A DNA stretch of 48,961 nucleotides, taken from Clostridium prolinivorans. GTDB lineage: Bacteria > Bacillota > Clostridia > Clostridiales > Clostridiaceae. The stretch covers positions 1 through 48,961 of the forward strand of contig NZ_RJWG01000013.1 of the NCBI RefSeq assembly GCF_004011155.1. Direction: 5' to 3'. Shown here one piece after another: positions 8,483-16,423 of the stretch. Below the pieces are notes generated by a model, which worked only from the letters and a program-made list of their open reading frames with translations, did no database searches and had not been told where the DNA came from. How positions within the stretch are numbered: position 1 is the first letter of the stretch; each line of letters begins with the position of its first letter. The translations under genes and the position numbers were made by a program.

Positions 8483-10888
8483 ATGGCAATGGAGATGAAG
8501 AATAAAGCTGAAAGCAATGGTATTTCATTAAAACATGACGGCATGCTAACTATAGCCGTGGGCAGAAATCGAAAGGAACTTAATTGGAAAAACAAAGAAA
8601 TGCTGTGGTCTGAGATGGTGGCTAAATTAAGCAGGACTATCAGAACCCATGAAACCTATGAGGAGTATAAGAAACTTTCAAAGTCAAAGCAGGATGAAAT
8701 AAAAGATGTAGGCGGTTTTGTCGGCGGTACTTTAAAGGGCGGCAGAAGAAAACATGACAGCGTTGTATGGAGACAGCTTGTAACCCTTGATGCAGATTTT
8801 GTAAAAGGAGATTTATGGTCATCTGTTGAGACTATTTTCGGGTATGGGTGTGTTATGTATTCCACTCATAAACATCACCCCGATAAACCAAGATTGAGAC
8901 TTGTAATACCTTTATTAAGACCTGTAACTGCTGATGAATATGTTCCTATTGCAAGAAGGATTGCAGCAGACCTTGGCATAGACTTCTTTGATGATTCTAC
9001 TTATGAAGTTCACAGGCTTATGTACTGGCCATCAACATCATCGGATGGAGAGTTTGTTTTTAAGCTGGCAGATGAACCTTGGATTGATCCGGATACTGTG
9101 CTTTCAAGGTACAGTAACTGGAAGGATTCATCATTTTGGCCGGAGAGTATAAGGACTAAAAAGGAAAGAAAAAAGCTTGCAGACAAGCAGGGAAACCCAA
9201 GGGAAAAAGAGGGTGTAGTAGGAGCATTTTGCAGAACTTATTCAGTTACAGAGGCAATTGAAAAATTTTTAAGTGATGTTTATACACCTTGTGAAGATGC
9301 AAATCGTTATACCTATGCAGCAGGTTCTACAGCAGGCGGTCTTGTAATTTATGAAAATGGAGATTTTGCATATTCCCATCATTCTACAGACCCAATAAGC
9401 GGAAAGCTTTGCAACGCCTTTGATTTAGTCAGAATTCATAAATTCGGCGAATTAGATGATGAAGCTAAAGAAGGAGTGCCTGTGAATAAACTTCCATCAT
9501 ATAAAGCAATGGTGGATTTTGCTGTAAAAGATAAAGATGTAAGAAAACAGATTGTATCAGAAAAGTTAGACAGTGCAAAAGATGATTTTAAAGACGAAGA
9601 CTGGCAGAAAAATTTAGAAATAACCAAAAACGGTGAAATAAAAAACAGCTTAAAAAATTTAATTACAATTCTTGAAAATGACCCTAATCTTAAGGGAATT
9701 GTTTTTAATCAGTTAAGTGATGGGATGGAAATTAAAGGTGAAGTACCGTGGCAGCATCCGAGCAAATGGTGGCGTGATGCAGATGATGCACAGCTTATCA
9801 GTTATATAGATTTAACTTATGGAAATTTTTCAGCACGTAATTATGATATCGCTGTTACTAAAGTTACAGATGACAGGTCTTATCATCCTATAAGGGAGTA
9901 TTTAAAAAGCCTGCCTGCGTGGGATGGAATGGAGAGAGCTGATACTCTTCTTATTGATTATTTAGGTGCTGAGGATAATGAATATGTAAGAACTGTAACA
10001 AGAAAAGCTTTTTTAGGTGCTGCTGCAAGAGTATTTAAGCCTGGGATTAAATTTGACTGGATGCTTGTATTAAGCGGACCGCAGGGAATAGGCAAAAGCA
10101 CATTGATACAAAAACTGGCAGGAGAATGGTTCAGTGATTCTTTAAAGCTTTCGGATACAAAGGATAAAACAGCAGCTGAAAAACTTCAAGGCTACTGGAT
10201 ATTAGAAATAGGAGAACTTGCAGGAATGAAAAAGGCAGAAGAAAATGAGCTGAAAAATTTCTTATCCAGTCAGAATGATATTTACAGGGCTGCCTTTGGA
10301 AGAAGAGCTACGCCTCATCCAAGACAATGCATTTTTATAGGCACAACAAACGAAAAAGGCTATTTAAGAGATACAACAGGCAATAGAAGGTTTTGGCCTG
10401 TAAAGGTTTATGGTTCAGAAAAGAAACCATGGCAGATTACTGAAGAAGAAGTAAAGCAGATTTGGGCGGAAATTCTTGTAAGATATGAAGCTGGAGAAGA
10501 ACTAAAACTTCCAGATGAACTTGAAGAATATGCAAACCGCATGCAGAATGATGCATTGGAAACAGATGAACGTCAGGGAATCGTTGAAGATTACTTGGAA
10601 ATGCTCCTCCCTGACAATTGGGAAGAAATGGACTTATATGAAAGGCGGGAGTATATAAGTGAATACCATAATAAAAACAGTCTTATTCCTAAAGGTACAA
10701 ACCGTCGCACTCAGGTTTCAGTAATTGAAATCTGGTGTGAAGCTTTCGGCAAAAATAAAGCAGATCTTGAAAGAGTTAAATCTTATGAAATAACTAAAAT
10801 GCTGAAAAGAATTGGAAAATGGCAGCATGGTGAAAAACTGGCTACTGGAGGTATTTATGGGCATAGGAGAGTCTGGGTAAGAAAATAA
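8483..10888 (+). CDS. VapE/virE-like primase-helicase
   Basis: An 801-residue two-part replication protein; the ATG at 8483 has GGAGGTGA upstream. The N-terminal ~300 residues resemble bifunctional primase/AEP-type modules: a conserved TLDAD acidic motif near 98-102 and a histidine-containing HRLMYWPST region. The C-terminal ~350 residues are the virulence-associated E (VapE) family P-loop ATPase, with Walker A GPQGIGKST near residues 531-539, a Walker B-like ILEIGELAG, and an FIGTTNEKGYLRDTTGNRRF sensor region. It would open the origin and prime synthesis. A hairpin-bearing gap directly after it is a candidate origin. Confidence 0.9.
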   Translation: MAMEMKNKAESNGISLKHDGMLTIAVGRNRKELNWKNKEMLWSEMVAKLSRTIRTHETYEEYKKLSKSKQDEIKDVGGFVGGTLKGGRRKHDSVVWRQLVTLDADFVKGDLWSSVETIFGYGCVMYSTHKHHPDKPRLRLVIPLLRPVTADEYVPIARRIAADLGIDFFDDSTYEVHRLMYWPSTSSDGEFVFKLADEPWIDPDTVLSRYSNWKDSSFWPESIRTKKERKKLADKQGNPREKEGVVGAFCRTYSVTEAIEKFLSDVYTPCEDANRYTYAAGSTAGGLVIYENGDFAYSHHSTDPISGKLCNAFDLVRIHKFGELDDEAKEGVPVNKLPSYKAMVDFAVKDKDVRKQIVSEKLDSAKDDFKDEDWQKNLEITKNGEIKNSLKNLITILENDPNLKGIVFNQLSDGMEIKGEVPWQHPSKWWRDADDAQLISYIDLTYGNFSARNYDIAVTKVTDDRSYHPIREYLKSLPAWDGMERADTLLIDYLGAEDNEYVRTVTRKAFLGAAARVFKPGIKFDWMLVLSGPQGIGKSTLIQKLAGEWFSDSLKLSDTKDKTAAEKLQGYWILEIGELAGMKKAEENELKNFLSSQNDIYRAAFGRRATPHPRQCIFIGTTNEKGYLRDTTGNRRFWPVKVYGSEKKPWQITEEEVKQIWAEILVRYEAGEELKLPDELEEYANRMQNDALETDERQGIVEDYLEMLLPDNWEEMDLYERREYISEYHNKNSLIPKGTNRRTQVSVIEIWCEAFGKNKADLERVKSYEITKMLKRIGKWQHGEKLATGGIYGHRRVWVRK

Positions 10889-11210
10889 CAAAAGGCTTTT
10901 AGTTAAGGTTTAGTTCATTTTTAATTATTAGCTTTAAGTGTTGATGAATAAAGACTTTCAGCTTTTATAATAACTAAATAACAAAAAATATTATATAGAG
11001 GTAATAAATATAGATATAAGTATATATACGCCTGCACGCCTAATGTGCACGCGCGTATAGGGGATTTTTTAAGCTTTGTTAGTTTTAAAGTCTGAAAAGC
11101 TTGAAAATACAAGGTTTTCAACAATAACAAAAGAACTAACTGAGAGTAAAAAATGAAACCCCAAAAAGAATAGAAGGATTTAATTTCTAAAGACAGGGTT
11201 GATAAAGATT
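10889..11210 (+). other. AT-rich gap with GC-rich hairpin, possible origin
   Basis: A 322-base stretch with no supported gene between the primase-helicase and the VRR-NUC gene. In its centre TATACGC (11025-11031) pairs with GCGTATA (11053-11059), and TGCAC (11033-11037) with GTGCA (11045-11049). This GC-rich dyad sits inside very AT-rich DNA and is followed by GGGGATTTTTT. Position after a VapE-type gene and the strand-opening character of the flanks fit a replication origin. A terminator is the main alternative. Confidence 0.45.
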
Positions 11211-11489
11211 ATGAAGGAAAGAAAAATTGAAGATAGATTAAAACGGGAAGTAGAAAAAAAGGGAGGTTTATGCTTAAAGCTTATCTCTACAAGTATGGCG
11301 GGTGTGCCTGATAGACTGGTGCTTTTGCCTTCAGGAAAAGCAGTATTTGTAGAATTAAAGGCACCTGGAAAAAAATTAAGACCGCTTCAGTGTAAGAGAA
11401 AAAAGCAGTTTGAAAGTTTAGGCTTTAAAGTTTATGTTATTGATTCATTTGAAGGAGTAGAAAAATTTATACAGGAGGTGGAAGTTTGA
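11211..11489 (+). CDS. VRR-NUC domain nuclease
   Basis: A 92-residue, single-domain protein of the VRR-NUC family (PD-(D/E)XK superfamily). The catalytic core is visible as GVPDRLVLLPSGKAVFVELK, with the Asp, Glu and Lys of the fold, and RPLQCKRKKQFESLGFKVYV following. The ATG at 11211 is preferred over TTG 11199 because the family usually begins MKERKIED-like. The stop overlaps the TTG start of the SNF2 helicase. Such standalone nucleases are thought to act as structure-specific (Holliday-junction type) endonucleases in phage recombination. Confidence 0.9.
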   Translation: MKERKIEDRLKREVEKKGGLCLKLISTSMAGVPDRLVLLPSGKAVFVELKAPGKKLRPLQCKRKKQFESLGFKVYVIDSFEGVEKFIQEVEV

Positions 11490-12856
11490 AATATACACCT
11501 TATTCATATCAGCAGTATGCTGCCAGTTGGATTATAGATAAAAAATACTCAGCACTATTTTTAGACTGTGGACTTGGAAAAACAGTAATCACCTTAACAG
11601 CGATATTAGCGCTTTTATATGATTACTTTGAAATCACTAAAGTATTAGTTATTGCACCTTTACGTGTAGCACACAGTACATGGGATGAAGAAGTGGCTAA
11701 ATGGGATCATCTTAAAAATATAAGAATATCGAAGGTATTAGGAACAGAGAAAGAAAGGATTGCTGCACTGAATACAAAAGCTGATGTTTATATTATAAAT
11801 CGTGAAAATGTTAGATGGCTTGTAAACTTTTATAAAGCAGACTGGCCCTTTGATATGGTAGTAATAGATGAATTATCAAGTTTTAAGTCATCAAAATCAG
11901 AGAGATTTAAGGCAATAAGAAAAATAAGACCTTTAACAAAAAGAATAGTAGGTCTTACAGGCACTCCTGCTCCTAATGGACTTATAGATTTATGGTCTCA
12001 GATTTATCTTTTAGATGGAGGGGAAAGGCTTGGAAAAACAGTAACCGGCTTCAGGGAAAAATACTTTCTGCCAGATAAGAGAAATCAGTATATAGTATTT
12101 ACCTATAAGCCAAAGGAAGGAGCAAAAGAAGCTATTTATGAAAAATTATCTGATATATGCGTTAGCATGAAAGCTGAGGATTACTTAGAATTACCTGAAA
12201 GGATAGACAATATTATTTCAGTTGAACTTAATTCAGCAGTAAAAAAGCAATATGAAGTTTTGGAAAAAGAATTAATATTATCTCTTGATGATTCGGATAT
12301 ATCAGCAGGTTCTGCTGCGGTACTTGCAAACAAATTATTACAAATGGCAAACGGTGCTGTCTATGATGAAGATGGAGAAGTTAAATATATCCATGATGAA
12401 AAATTAAAAGCACTAGATGAGCTGATTGAAGCAGCCAGTGGCAAGCCGGTACTTATATTTTATGGATATCAGCATGACAAAGATAGAATTATGAATTGCC
12501 TTAGTAAATTAAATCCAAGGATTCTTCAGTCAGATAAAGATATAAAAGACTGGAACAGAGGAGAAGTAAAGATTCTTCTGGCACATCCGGCATCCTGCGG
12601 CCACGGCTTAAATCTTCAGGCAGGAGGAAATATCATTATCTGGTTTGGATTAACATGGAGTCTTGAACTATATCAGCAGGCCAATGCAAGATTACATAGA
12701 CAGGGACAGAAGGAAACTGTAATTATTCATCACATTATTGCAAAAGGTACTATAGATGAAAAAGTAATGAAAGCATTGGCAGATAAAAATACAAGTCAGA
12801 CTGCTCTTATTGAAGCAGTTAAGGCACAAATGAGTAAATATAAAATTGGGGGATGA
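11486..12856 (+). CDS. SNF2/DEAD-box family helicase
   Basis: A 456-residue superfamily 2 ATPase, TTG start at 11486 with AGGAGGTGG upstream. Helicase motifs in order: Walker A DCGLGKTVIT near residue 30, Walker B VVIDELSSFK near 128, GLTGTPAPNG near 155, and C-terminal motif VI NARLHRQGQ near 400. It is the compact SNF2-like helicase that regularly follows a VRR-NUC gene in Firmicutes phages. The two probably act together as a nuclease-translocase pair in recombination or replication-fork processing. Confidence 0.93.
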   Translation: MKYTPYSYQQYAASWIIDKKYSALFLDCGLGKTVITLTAILALLYDYFEITKVLVIAPLRVAHSTWDEEVAKWDHLKNIRISKVLGTEKERIAALNTKADVYIINRENVRWLVNFYKADWPFDMVVIDELSSFKSSKSERFKAIRKIRPLTKRIVGLTGTPAPNGLIDLWSQIYLLDGGERLGKTVTGFREKYFLPDKRNQYIVFTYKPKEGAKEAIYEKLSDICVSMKAEDYLELPERIDNIISVELNSAVKKQYEVLEKELILSLDDSDISAGSAAVLANKLLQMANGAVYDEDGEVKYIHDEKLKALDELIEAASGKPVLIFYGYQHDKDRIMNCLSKLNPRILQSDKDIKDWNRGEVKILLAHPASCGHGLNLQAGGNIIIWFGLTWSLELYQQANARLHRQGQKETVIIHHIIAKGTIDEKVMKALADKNTSQTALIEAVKAQMSKYKIGG

Positions 12857-12860
12857 AGCT

Positions 12861-13112
12861 ATGGGCAAAGAAAAAATATTTAAAGATAATATTGCAAAGG
12901 ACTGTTTTGCTTATTATAAAGGCAGATGCAGAGCTTTAACAGTAAAGCAGTGTGAAGGAAAAGGATGCAGTTTTTATAAAACTAGGCATCATCAGGAGCA
13001 GGATAGAGAAAGAACAAGAAAAAGAATTATGTCATTAGATAAAGGACTGCAAAAGTATATTATTGAACGCTATTACATGGGAAAAAATAAGTTTTTTGAA
13101 CTTGAAGAGTAA
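12861..13112 (+). CDS. Small Cys-rich phage protein
   Basis: An 83-residue protein starting at ATG 12861, with GGGGGA eight bases upstream. Four cysteines (in CFAYYKGRCRALTVKQCEGKGC) form a possible zinc site in the N-terminal half; the second half is a basic helix. Similar short proteins follow SNF2 helicases in other clostridial phages. Function unknown. Confidence 0.6.
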   Translation: MGKEKIFKDNIAKDCFAYYKGRCRALTVKQCEGKGCSFYKTRHHQEQDRERTRKRIMSLDKGLQKYIIERYYMGKNKFFELEE

Positions 13113-13138
13113 AATGTTAAAGATGGGAGGGAGTCGGC

Positions 13139-13558
13139 ATGAGAGCTAAAGAATATTTATCACAGGCTGTCTGGCTTGACAAATTAATTCAAAACAAGCT
13201 GGAGCAGATGGAGAAACTAGAAGCTATAGCTCAAAAAACAACAGTAGATTTAAGTCAGGAAAAAGTATCCGGGGGGAAAGCTTCAACAAGTCCTATGGAA
13301 AATGCAGTAGTAAAATTAATAGAATTAAAACATGAGATTAATGATGATATTGACCGTTTAATTGATTTAAAAAGAGAGATTATTGAAACCATAGGTCAGC
13401 TAAGCGACGGCAGTTATAAACTGCTTCTGGAGATGAGATATATAGGCGGGAAAAGCTGGGATGTAATAGCAGTAGAATTGGGCTGTGACAGGAGAACTAT
13501 ATTCAGAATGCATGGAAAGGCAATAAAAGAAATAGATAAAATTAAAAGTTGTCACTAA
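13139..13558 (+). CDS. DUF1492/ArpU-like late transcription regulator
   Basis: A 139-residue protein with GGGAGGGAG before its ATG. The N-terminal ~85 residues are helical. The C-terminal ~50 residues (LLEMRYIGGKSWDVIAVELG; DRRTIFRMHGKAIKEI) form a sigma-region-4-like helix-turn-helix. This is the architecture of DUF1492/ArpU-type proteins, which sit at the end of early operons and are thought to activate late genes. The last codons overlap the first of three TGTCACT repeats that run into a promoter-like sequence, so the gene carries its own probable binding site at its end. Confidence 0.8.
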   Translation: MRAKEYLSQAVWLDKLIQNKLEQMEKLEAIAQKTTVDLSQEKVSGGKASTSPMENAVVKLIELKHEINDDIDRLIDLKREIIETIGQLSDGSYKLLLEMRYIGGKSWDVIAVELGCDRRTIFRMHGKAIKEIDKIKSCH

Positions 13559-13590
13559 ATGTCACTGAATGTCACTATTGTACTATGATA
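13550..13590 (+). promoter_or_regulatory. Probable late promoter with three TGTCACT repeats
   Basis: TGTCACT occurs at 13550, 13560 and 13570, exactly ten bases apart and so on one face of the helix. A TATGAT -10-like hexamer lies at 13584-13589, and no consensus -35 is present where the repeats lie. This is what an activator-dependent promoter would look like. The natural candidate activator is the ArpU-like protein encoded immediately upstream. Confidence 0.6.
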
Positions 13591-13689
13591 TTATATAAAG
13601 TGAAAAGGTATAGAAAAAGAACAAAATGCTATAGAATATGCCAAGGTTATATCAGAATGATTCCAAGGAAACGCAGCATTAAAATATGA

Positions 13690-13724
13690 AAGCCCTTTTG
13701 AGAAAAACTCTTAAGGGCTTTTTC
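13690..13724 (+). terminator. Rho-independent terminator
   Basis: AAGCCCTT (13690-13697) pairs perfectly with AAGGGCTT (13713-13720), followed by a run of five T. It is downstream of the candidate late promoter and upstream of the small Cys-rich gene, so it may attenuate transcription or end the early operon. Confidence 0.75.
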
Positions 13725-13768
13725 TATGCCGTGATATATTGATTGAATTTTATTTTGGAGGAATAGAT

Positions 13769-13978
13769 ATGGCTGTTCATAAATGCAAAAGATGCATTTG
13801 GAGCAATAAGATAAATGATAATATTCTATACTGTATATTTCCAAGGTGCATTATGAAAGAAACAATATCAGAGAACGTTACTGCTAATGGAAAAGAATCT
13901 ATAGTTATTCCTAAAGCAAGGACAAATTGTGATGATAAAACAAAAAGGAGAAAAAGAAATGTGTCCAGTAAAACCTAA
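13769..13978 (+). CDS. Small Cys-rich protein (69 aa)
   Basis: The ATG at 13769 has TGGAGG eight bases upstream. The product carries several cysteines (CKRCIWSN, LYCIFPRCI, TNCDD), which could bind zinc, and a basic tail. It overlaps the HNH gene by 20 bases. No family recognised; it is probably cotranscribed with HNH. Confidence 0.55.
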   Translation: MAVHKCKRCIWSNKINDNILYCIFPRCIMKETISENVTANGKESIVIPKARTNCDDKTKRRKRNVSSKT

Positions 13979-14342
13979 ACGACCCTGCAGTTATCCAGGG
14001 TGTCCTGAACTTACCTGTGGCAGATACTGTGAGAAACATCAAAAGGAGATAGATAAAAACTACAATAAAACCTGCAGACCTTACGGCTACCTTTACAACA
14101 GCAGCAGGTGGAGAAGACTTAGGAAACAGTTTCTGCATAAACACCCACTTTGTGAAGAGTGTAAAAGAAAGGGTATTGTTACTGCTGCAACTGTAGTGGA
14201 TCATATTAAACCACATCAAGGTGATGAAAGGTTGTTCTGGGATGAGAGCAATTGGCAGAGTTTATGCAAAAGCTGTCATGATAGAAAGACTGCTAAGGAA
14301 GACGGCAGATGGGGAAGGAAAGGACGAGTCTATTCTTATTAA
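13959..14342 (+). CDS. HNH homing-type endonuclease (phage packaging)
   Basis: A 127-residue HNH endonuclease starting at ATG 13959 with AAGGAG upstream. Cysteine pairs (CSYPGC, CGRYCEKH, CEEC, CKSC) provide structural zinc sites. The HNH core is VVDHIKPHQGD, then the Asn of ESNWQSLC, then CHDRKT. In HK97-like phages an HNH protein encoded beside cos/terminase is needed with the terminase for cos cleavage. Here the cos-like segment follows directly, but the terminase genes are displaced ~6.5 kb downstream by accessory genes. Confidence 0.92.
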   Translation: MCPVKPKRPCSYPGCPELTCGRYCEKHQKEIDKNYNKTCRPYGYLYNSSRWRRLRKQFLHKHPLCEECKRKGIVTAATVVDHIKPHQGDERLFWDESNWQSLCKSCHDRKTAKEDGRWGRKGRVYSY

Positions 14343-14344
14343 AG

Positions 14345-14390
14345 TTATCAACAATGATATGTTAATAACCTGTGGACAATCTGTTGATAA
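14345..14390 (+). promoter_or_regulatory. Cluster of three DnaA-box-like sites
   Basis: TTATCAACA (14345-14353), TGTGGACAA (14371-14379) and TGTTGATAA (14382-14390) each differ by one base from the DnaA box TTATCCACA or its complement. Three near-matches in 46 bases immediately after the HNH stop are unlikely to be random and may recruit host DnaA. Confidence 0.4.
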
Positions 14391-14404
14391 TTCTTCAACA
14401 AAGG

Positions 14405-14496
14405 GTAGGGGGCATCATTATCCTCACCACTTGAACCCCCTACGTCGGGCGGCTCCCTTCGCACGAAATTTCGCAGAATTTAATAAGGGGGGTAGC
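14405..14496 (+). other. Candidate cos (packaging) site
   Basis: This GC-rich segment contains an inverted repeat, GTAGGGGG (14405-14412) with CCCCCTAC (14436-14443), a further GGGGGGTAG copy near 14488, a GGGCGGCTCCCTTCGC stretch, and the palindrome CGAAATTTCG (14464-14473). The same kind of G/C-rich sequence ending in a CGCACGAAA-like motif lies directly after HNH genes in cos-packaging HK97-like phages. Downstream, three AAAATCAG copies (14510-14517, 14531-14538, 14579-14586) could be terminase-binding repeats. Confidence 0.5.
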
Positions 14497-14591
14497 ATAT
14501 ATTTCATAAAAAATCAGCTGTAGTCATTGGAAAATCAGCAATCAAGCTGTTTTATATTTTGCAGATAAGTATCTATAAAAAATCAGAAGAT

Positions 14592-14637
14592 AAAAGCCTG
14601 TGAACCTTAAAAATACAAGGATTTATAGGCTTTTGAT
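14592..14637 (+). terminator. Hairpin, probable terminator
   Basis: AAAAGCCT (14592-14599) pairs with AGGCTTTT (14627-14634), with an inner CCTT/AAGG pairing. The run of T is short. The remaining DNA up to 14756 is AT-rich with a duplicated TTTTTAAGT and no supported gene. Confidence 0.45.
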
Positions 14638-14756
14638 GTTTGTATAAAAACTATTCAAAAATCAATTTTAAATAGTGATTTTTAAGTGTTTTTAAGTCAT
14701 TTTCTAAAGATTTTGCATTAATCTTATCGCAAAAAAAGAAAGGAGGCATAAAGAAA

Positions 14757-15182
14757 TTGACTGAGGTGGAAAAACAGCAGATTCATGAACTAAGGCTTAA
14801 AGGTTTAGGATATAAAGCAATAGCTGCAGTTCTTGGTTTATCAAGAGATTCAGTAAAAAGCTACTGTAAAAGGAATGGTCTTTGCGGTGATGTTTCTGTA
14901 GTAAGTTTGAACATTGAAGAGATGAAAAAGCAGAGTTTTGTATGCCTTCACTGTGGTAAGAAATTAAAACAAAAGAAAAAAGGGAGAGTAAGGAAATTCT
15001 GCTCTGAAGAATGCAGAAGAATCTGGTGGAAAAATAATCAAGACAAAAGAAACAGGAAGGATACAGCTGTTTATAAATACACCTGTGCCTACTGCAGAAA
15101 AGAGTTCAGCTCTTATGGAAATAAAAATAGAAAATACTGCAGTCACAGCTGTTATATAAAATCAAGGTTTGGGGAGGTTTAA
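14757..15182 (+). CDS. HTH and double zinc-finger protein
   Basis: A 141-residue protein with a TTG start at 14757 and AAAGGAGG upstream. Residues ~1-40 form a helix-turn-helix (LRLKGLGYKAIAAVLGLSRD) of the type used by resolvases and sigma-like regulators. Two zinc-finger units follow: CLHCGKKL..KFCSEECRR near 62-85 and CAYCRKEF..KYCSHSC near 112-133. Related proteins occur beside phage DNA methyltransferases. A DNA-binding role is likely. It overlaps no neighbour; the next gene starts four bases after its stop with its ribosome site inside this gene. Confidence 0.7.
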   Translation: MTEVEKQQIHELRLKGLGYKAIAAVLGLSRDSVKSYCKRNGLCGDVSVVSLNIEEMKKQSFVCLHCGKKLKQKKKGRVRKFCSEECRRIWWKNNQDKRNRKDTAVYKYTCAYCRKEFSSYGNKNRKYCSHSCYIKSRFGEV

Positions 15183-15186
15183 GAAG

Positions 15187-16422
15187 ATGCAGTTTAGGAA
15201 GTTAAAAATAGACAGCCTTATACCAGCTAAATATAATCCGAGAAAAGATTTAAAGCCGGGTGATAAGGAATATGAAAAAATAAAAAATAGTTTAACTGAA
15301 TTTGGATATGTAGACCCCATTATTGTAAATTCAGACCTTACAATTATTGGTGGCCATCAAAGATGGAAGGTTTTAAAAAGCTTAGGCTATACAGAAGTTG
15401 ATTGTGTTGTTATTGATATAGATAAAACAAAAGAAAAGGCTTTGAATGTGGCACTTAATAAAATAAGCGGGGAGTGGAATGAAGCACTTCTTGCTGAGCT
15501 TATTAAGGATTTGCAGAGTATAGATTATGATGTTTCCTTTACAGGTTTTGAACCGCCGGAGATAGAAGAACTGTTTAGCAATGTTCATGACAAGGAAATA
15601 AAAGAAGATGATTTTGATGTTGAAGATGCTTTAAAAGAACCTGTAATTTCAAAGCAGGGAGATTTGTGGCTGCTTGGAAGACACAGACTTGTGTGTGGAG
15701 ATAGTACGGAGTCGGAAGTTTACAATATTTTGATGGAAGGTAGAAAAGCAAATCTTGTGGTAACAGACCCTCCCTACAATGTTGCATATGAAGCAAAAGC
15801 CGGAAAGATTCAAAATGATAACCTTAAAGATGAGGAGTTTTATAATTTCCTTTATAAGGCTTTCACTAATATGTATGATGCAATGGAGAAAGATGCTTCA
15901 ATTTATGTATTCCATGCAGATACAGAAGGATTAAACTTTAGAAAGGCTTTTAAAGCTGCTGGATTTTATCTATCCGGAGTTTGTATCTGGGCAAAGCAAA
16001 GCTTGGTACTGGGCAGAAGTCCTTATCAGTGGAAACATGAACCTGTACTCTTTGGTTGGAAGAAGGAAGGCAGGCATAATTGGTACTCTGATAGAAAACA
16101 AAGTACTATATGGAGCTTTGACAGACCATCTAAGAATGCTCTCCATCCAACAATGAAGCCAGTAGCTCTTTGTGCTTATCCAATTCAAAACAGCAGCATG
16201 AGCAATTGTATTGTTCTTGACCCTTTTGGCGGTAGTGGTTCTACTTTGATTGCCTGTGAACAGACTAATAGAATCTGCTATACCATAGAGCTTGATGAAA
16301 AGTATGCGGATGTTATTGTAAAAAGGTATATAGAGCAGGTTGGTACAGATGAAGAAGTATTTTTAGTTAGAGATGGGGTTAAAATTAAATATGCTGATAT
16401 AAAAAAGGAAGGTTGTGATTAA
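15187..16422 (+). CDS. ParB-like domain fused to DNA adenine/N4-cytosine methyltransferase
   Basis: A 411-residue fusion; ATG 15187 with GGGGAGG upstream. Residues ~1-105 are a ParB/Srx-like domain (YNPRKDLKPGD; YVDPIIVNSDLTIIGGHQRW). The rest is an amino-methyltransferase with catalytic motif IV DPPY near residue 194 and the SAM-binding motif I (DPFGGSGS) near 344, in the order typical of beta-class enzymes. Such fusions are common in phages and modify phage DNA against host restriction. It is followed at once by a C5-cytosine methyltransferase, and no restriction endonuclease is present, so a protective rather than a full R-M role is inferred. Confidence 0.92.
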   Translation: MQFRKLKIDSLIPAKYNPRKDLKPGDKEYEKIKNSLTEFGYVDPIIVNSDLTIIGGHQRWKVLKSLGYTEVDCVVIDIDKTKEKALNVALNKISGEWNEALLAELIKDLQSIDYDVSFTGFEPPEIEELFSNVHDKEIKEDDFDVEDALKEPVISKQGDLWLLGRHRLVCGDSTESEVYNILMEGRKANLVVTDPPYNVAYEAKAGKIQNDNLKDEEFYNFLYKAFTNMYDAMEKDASIYVFHADTEGLNFRKAFKAAGFYLSGVCIWAKQSLVLGRSPYQWKHEPVLFGWKKEGRHNWYSDRKQSTIWSFDRPSKNALHPTMKPVALCAYPIQNSSMSNCIVLDPFGGSGSTLIACEQTNRICYTIELDEKYADVIVKRYIEQVGTDEEVFLVRDGVKIKYADIKKEGCD

Positions 16423-16423
16423 T

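Noticed and set aside
14221-14523. Open frame running from the HNH gene into the cos-like region.
   Set aside because: It is out of frame with HNH, lacks a ribosome site, and its product has no protein-like character in the non-coding part.
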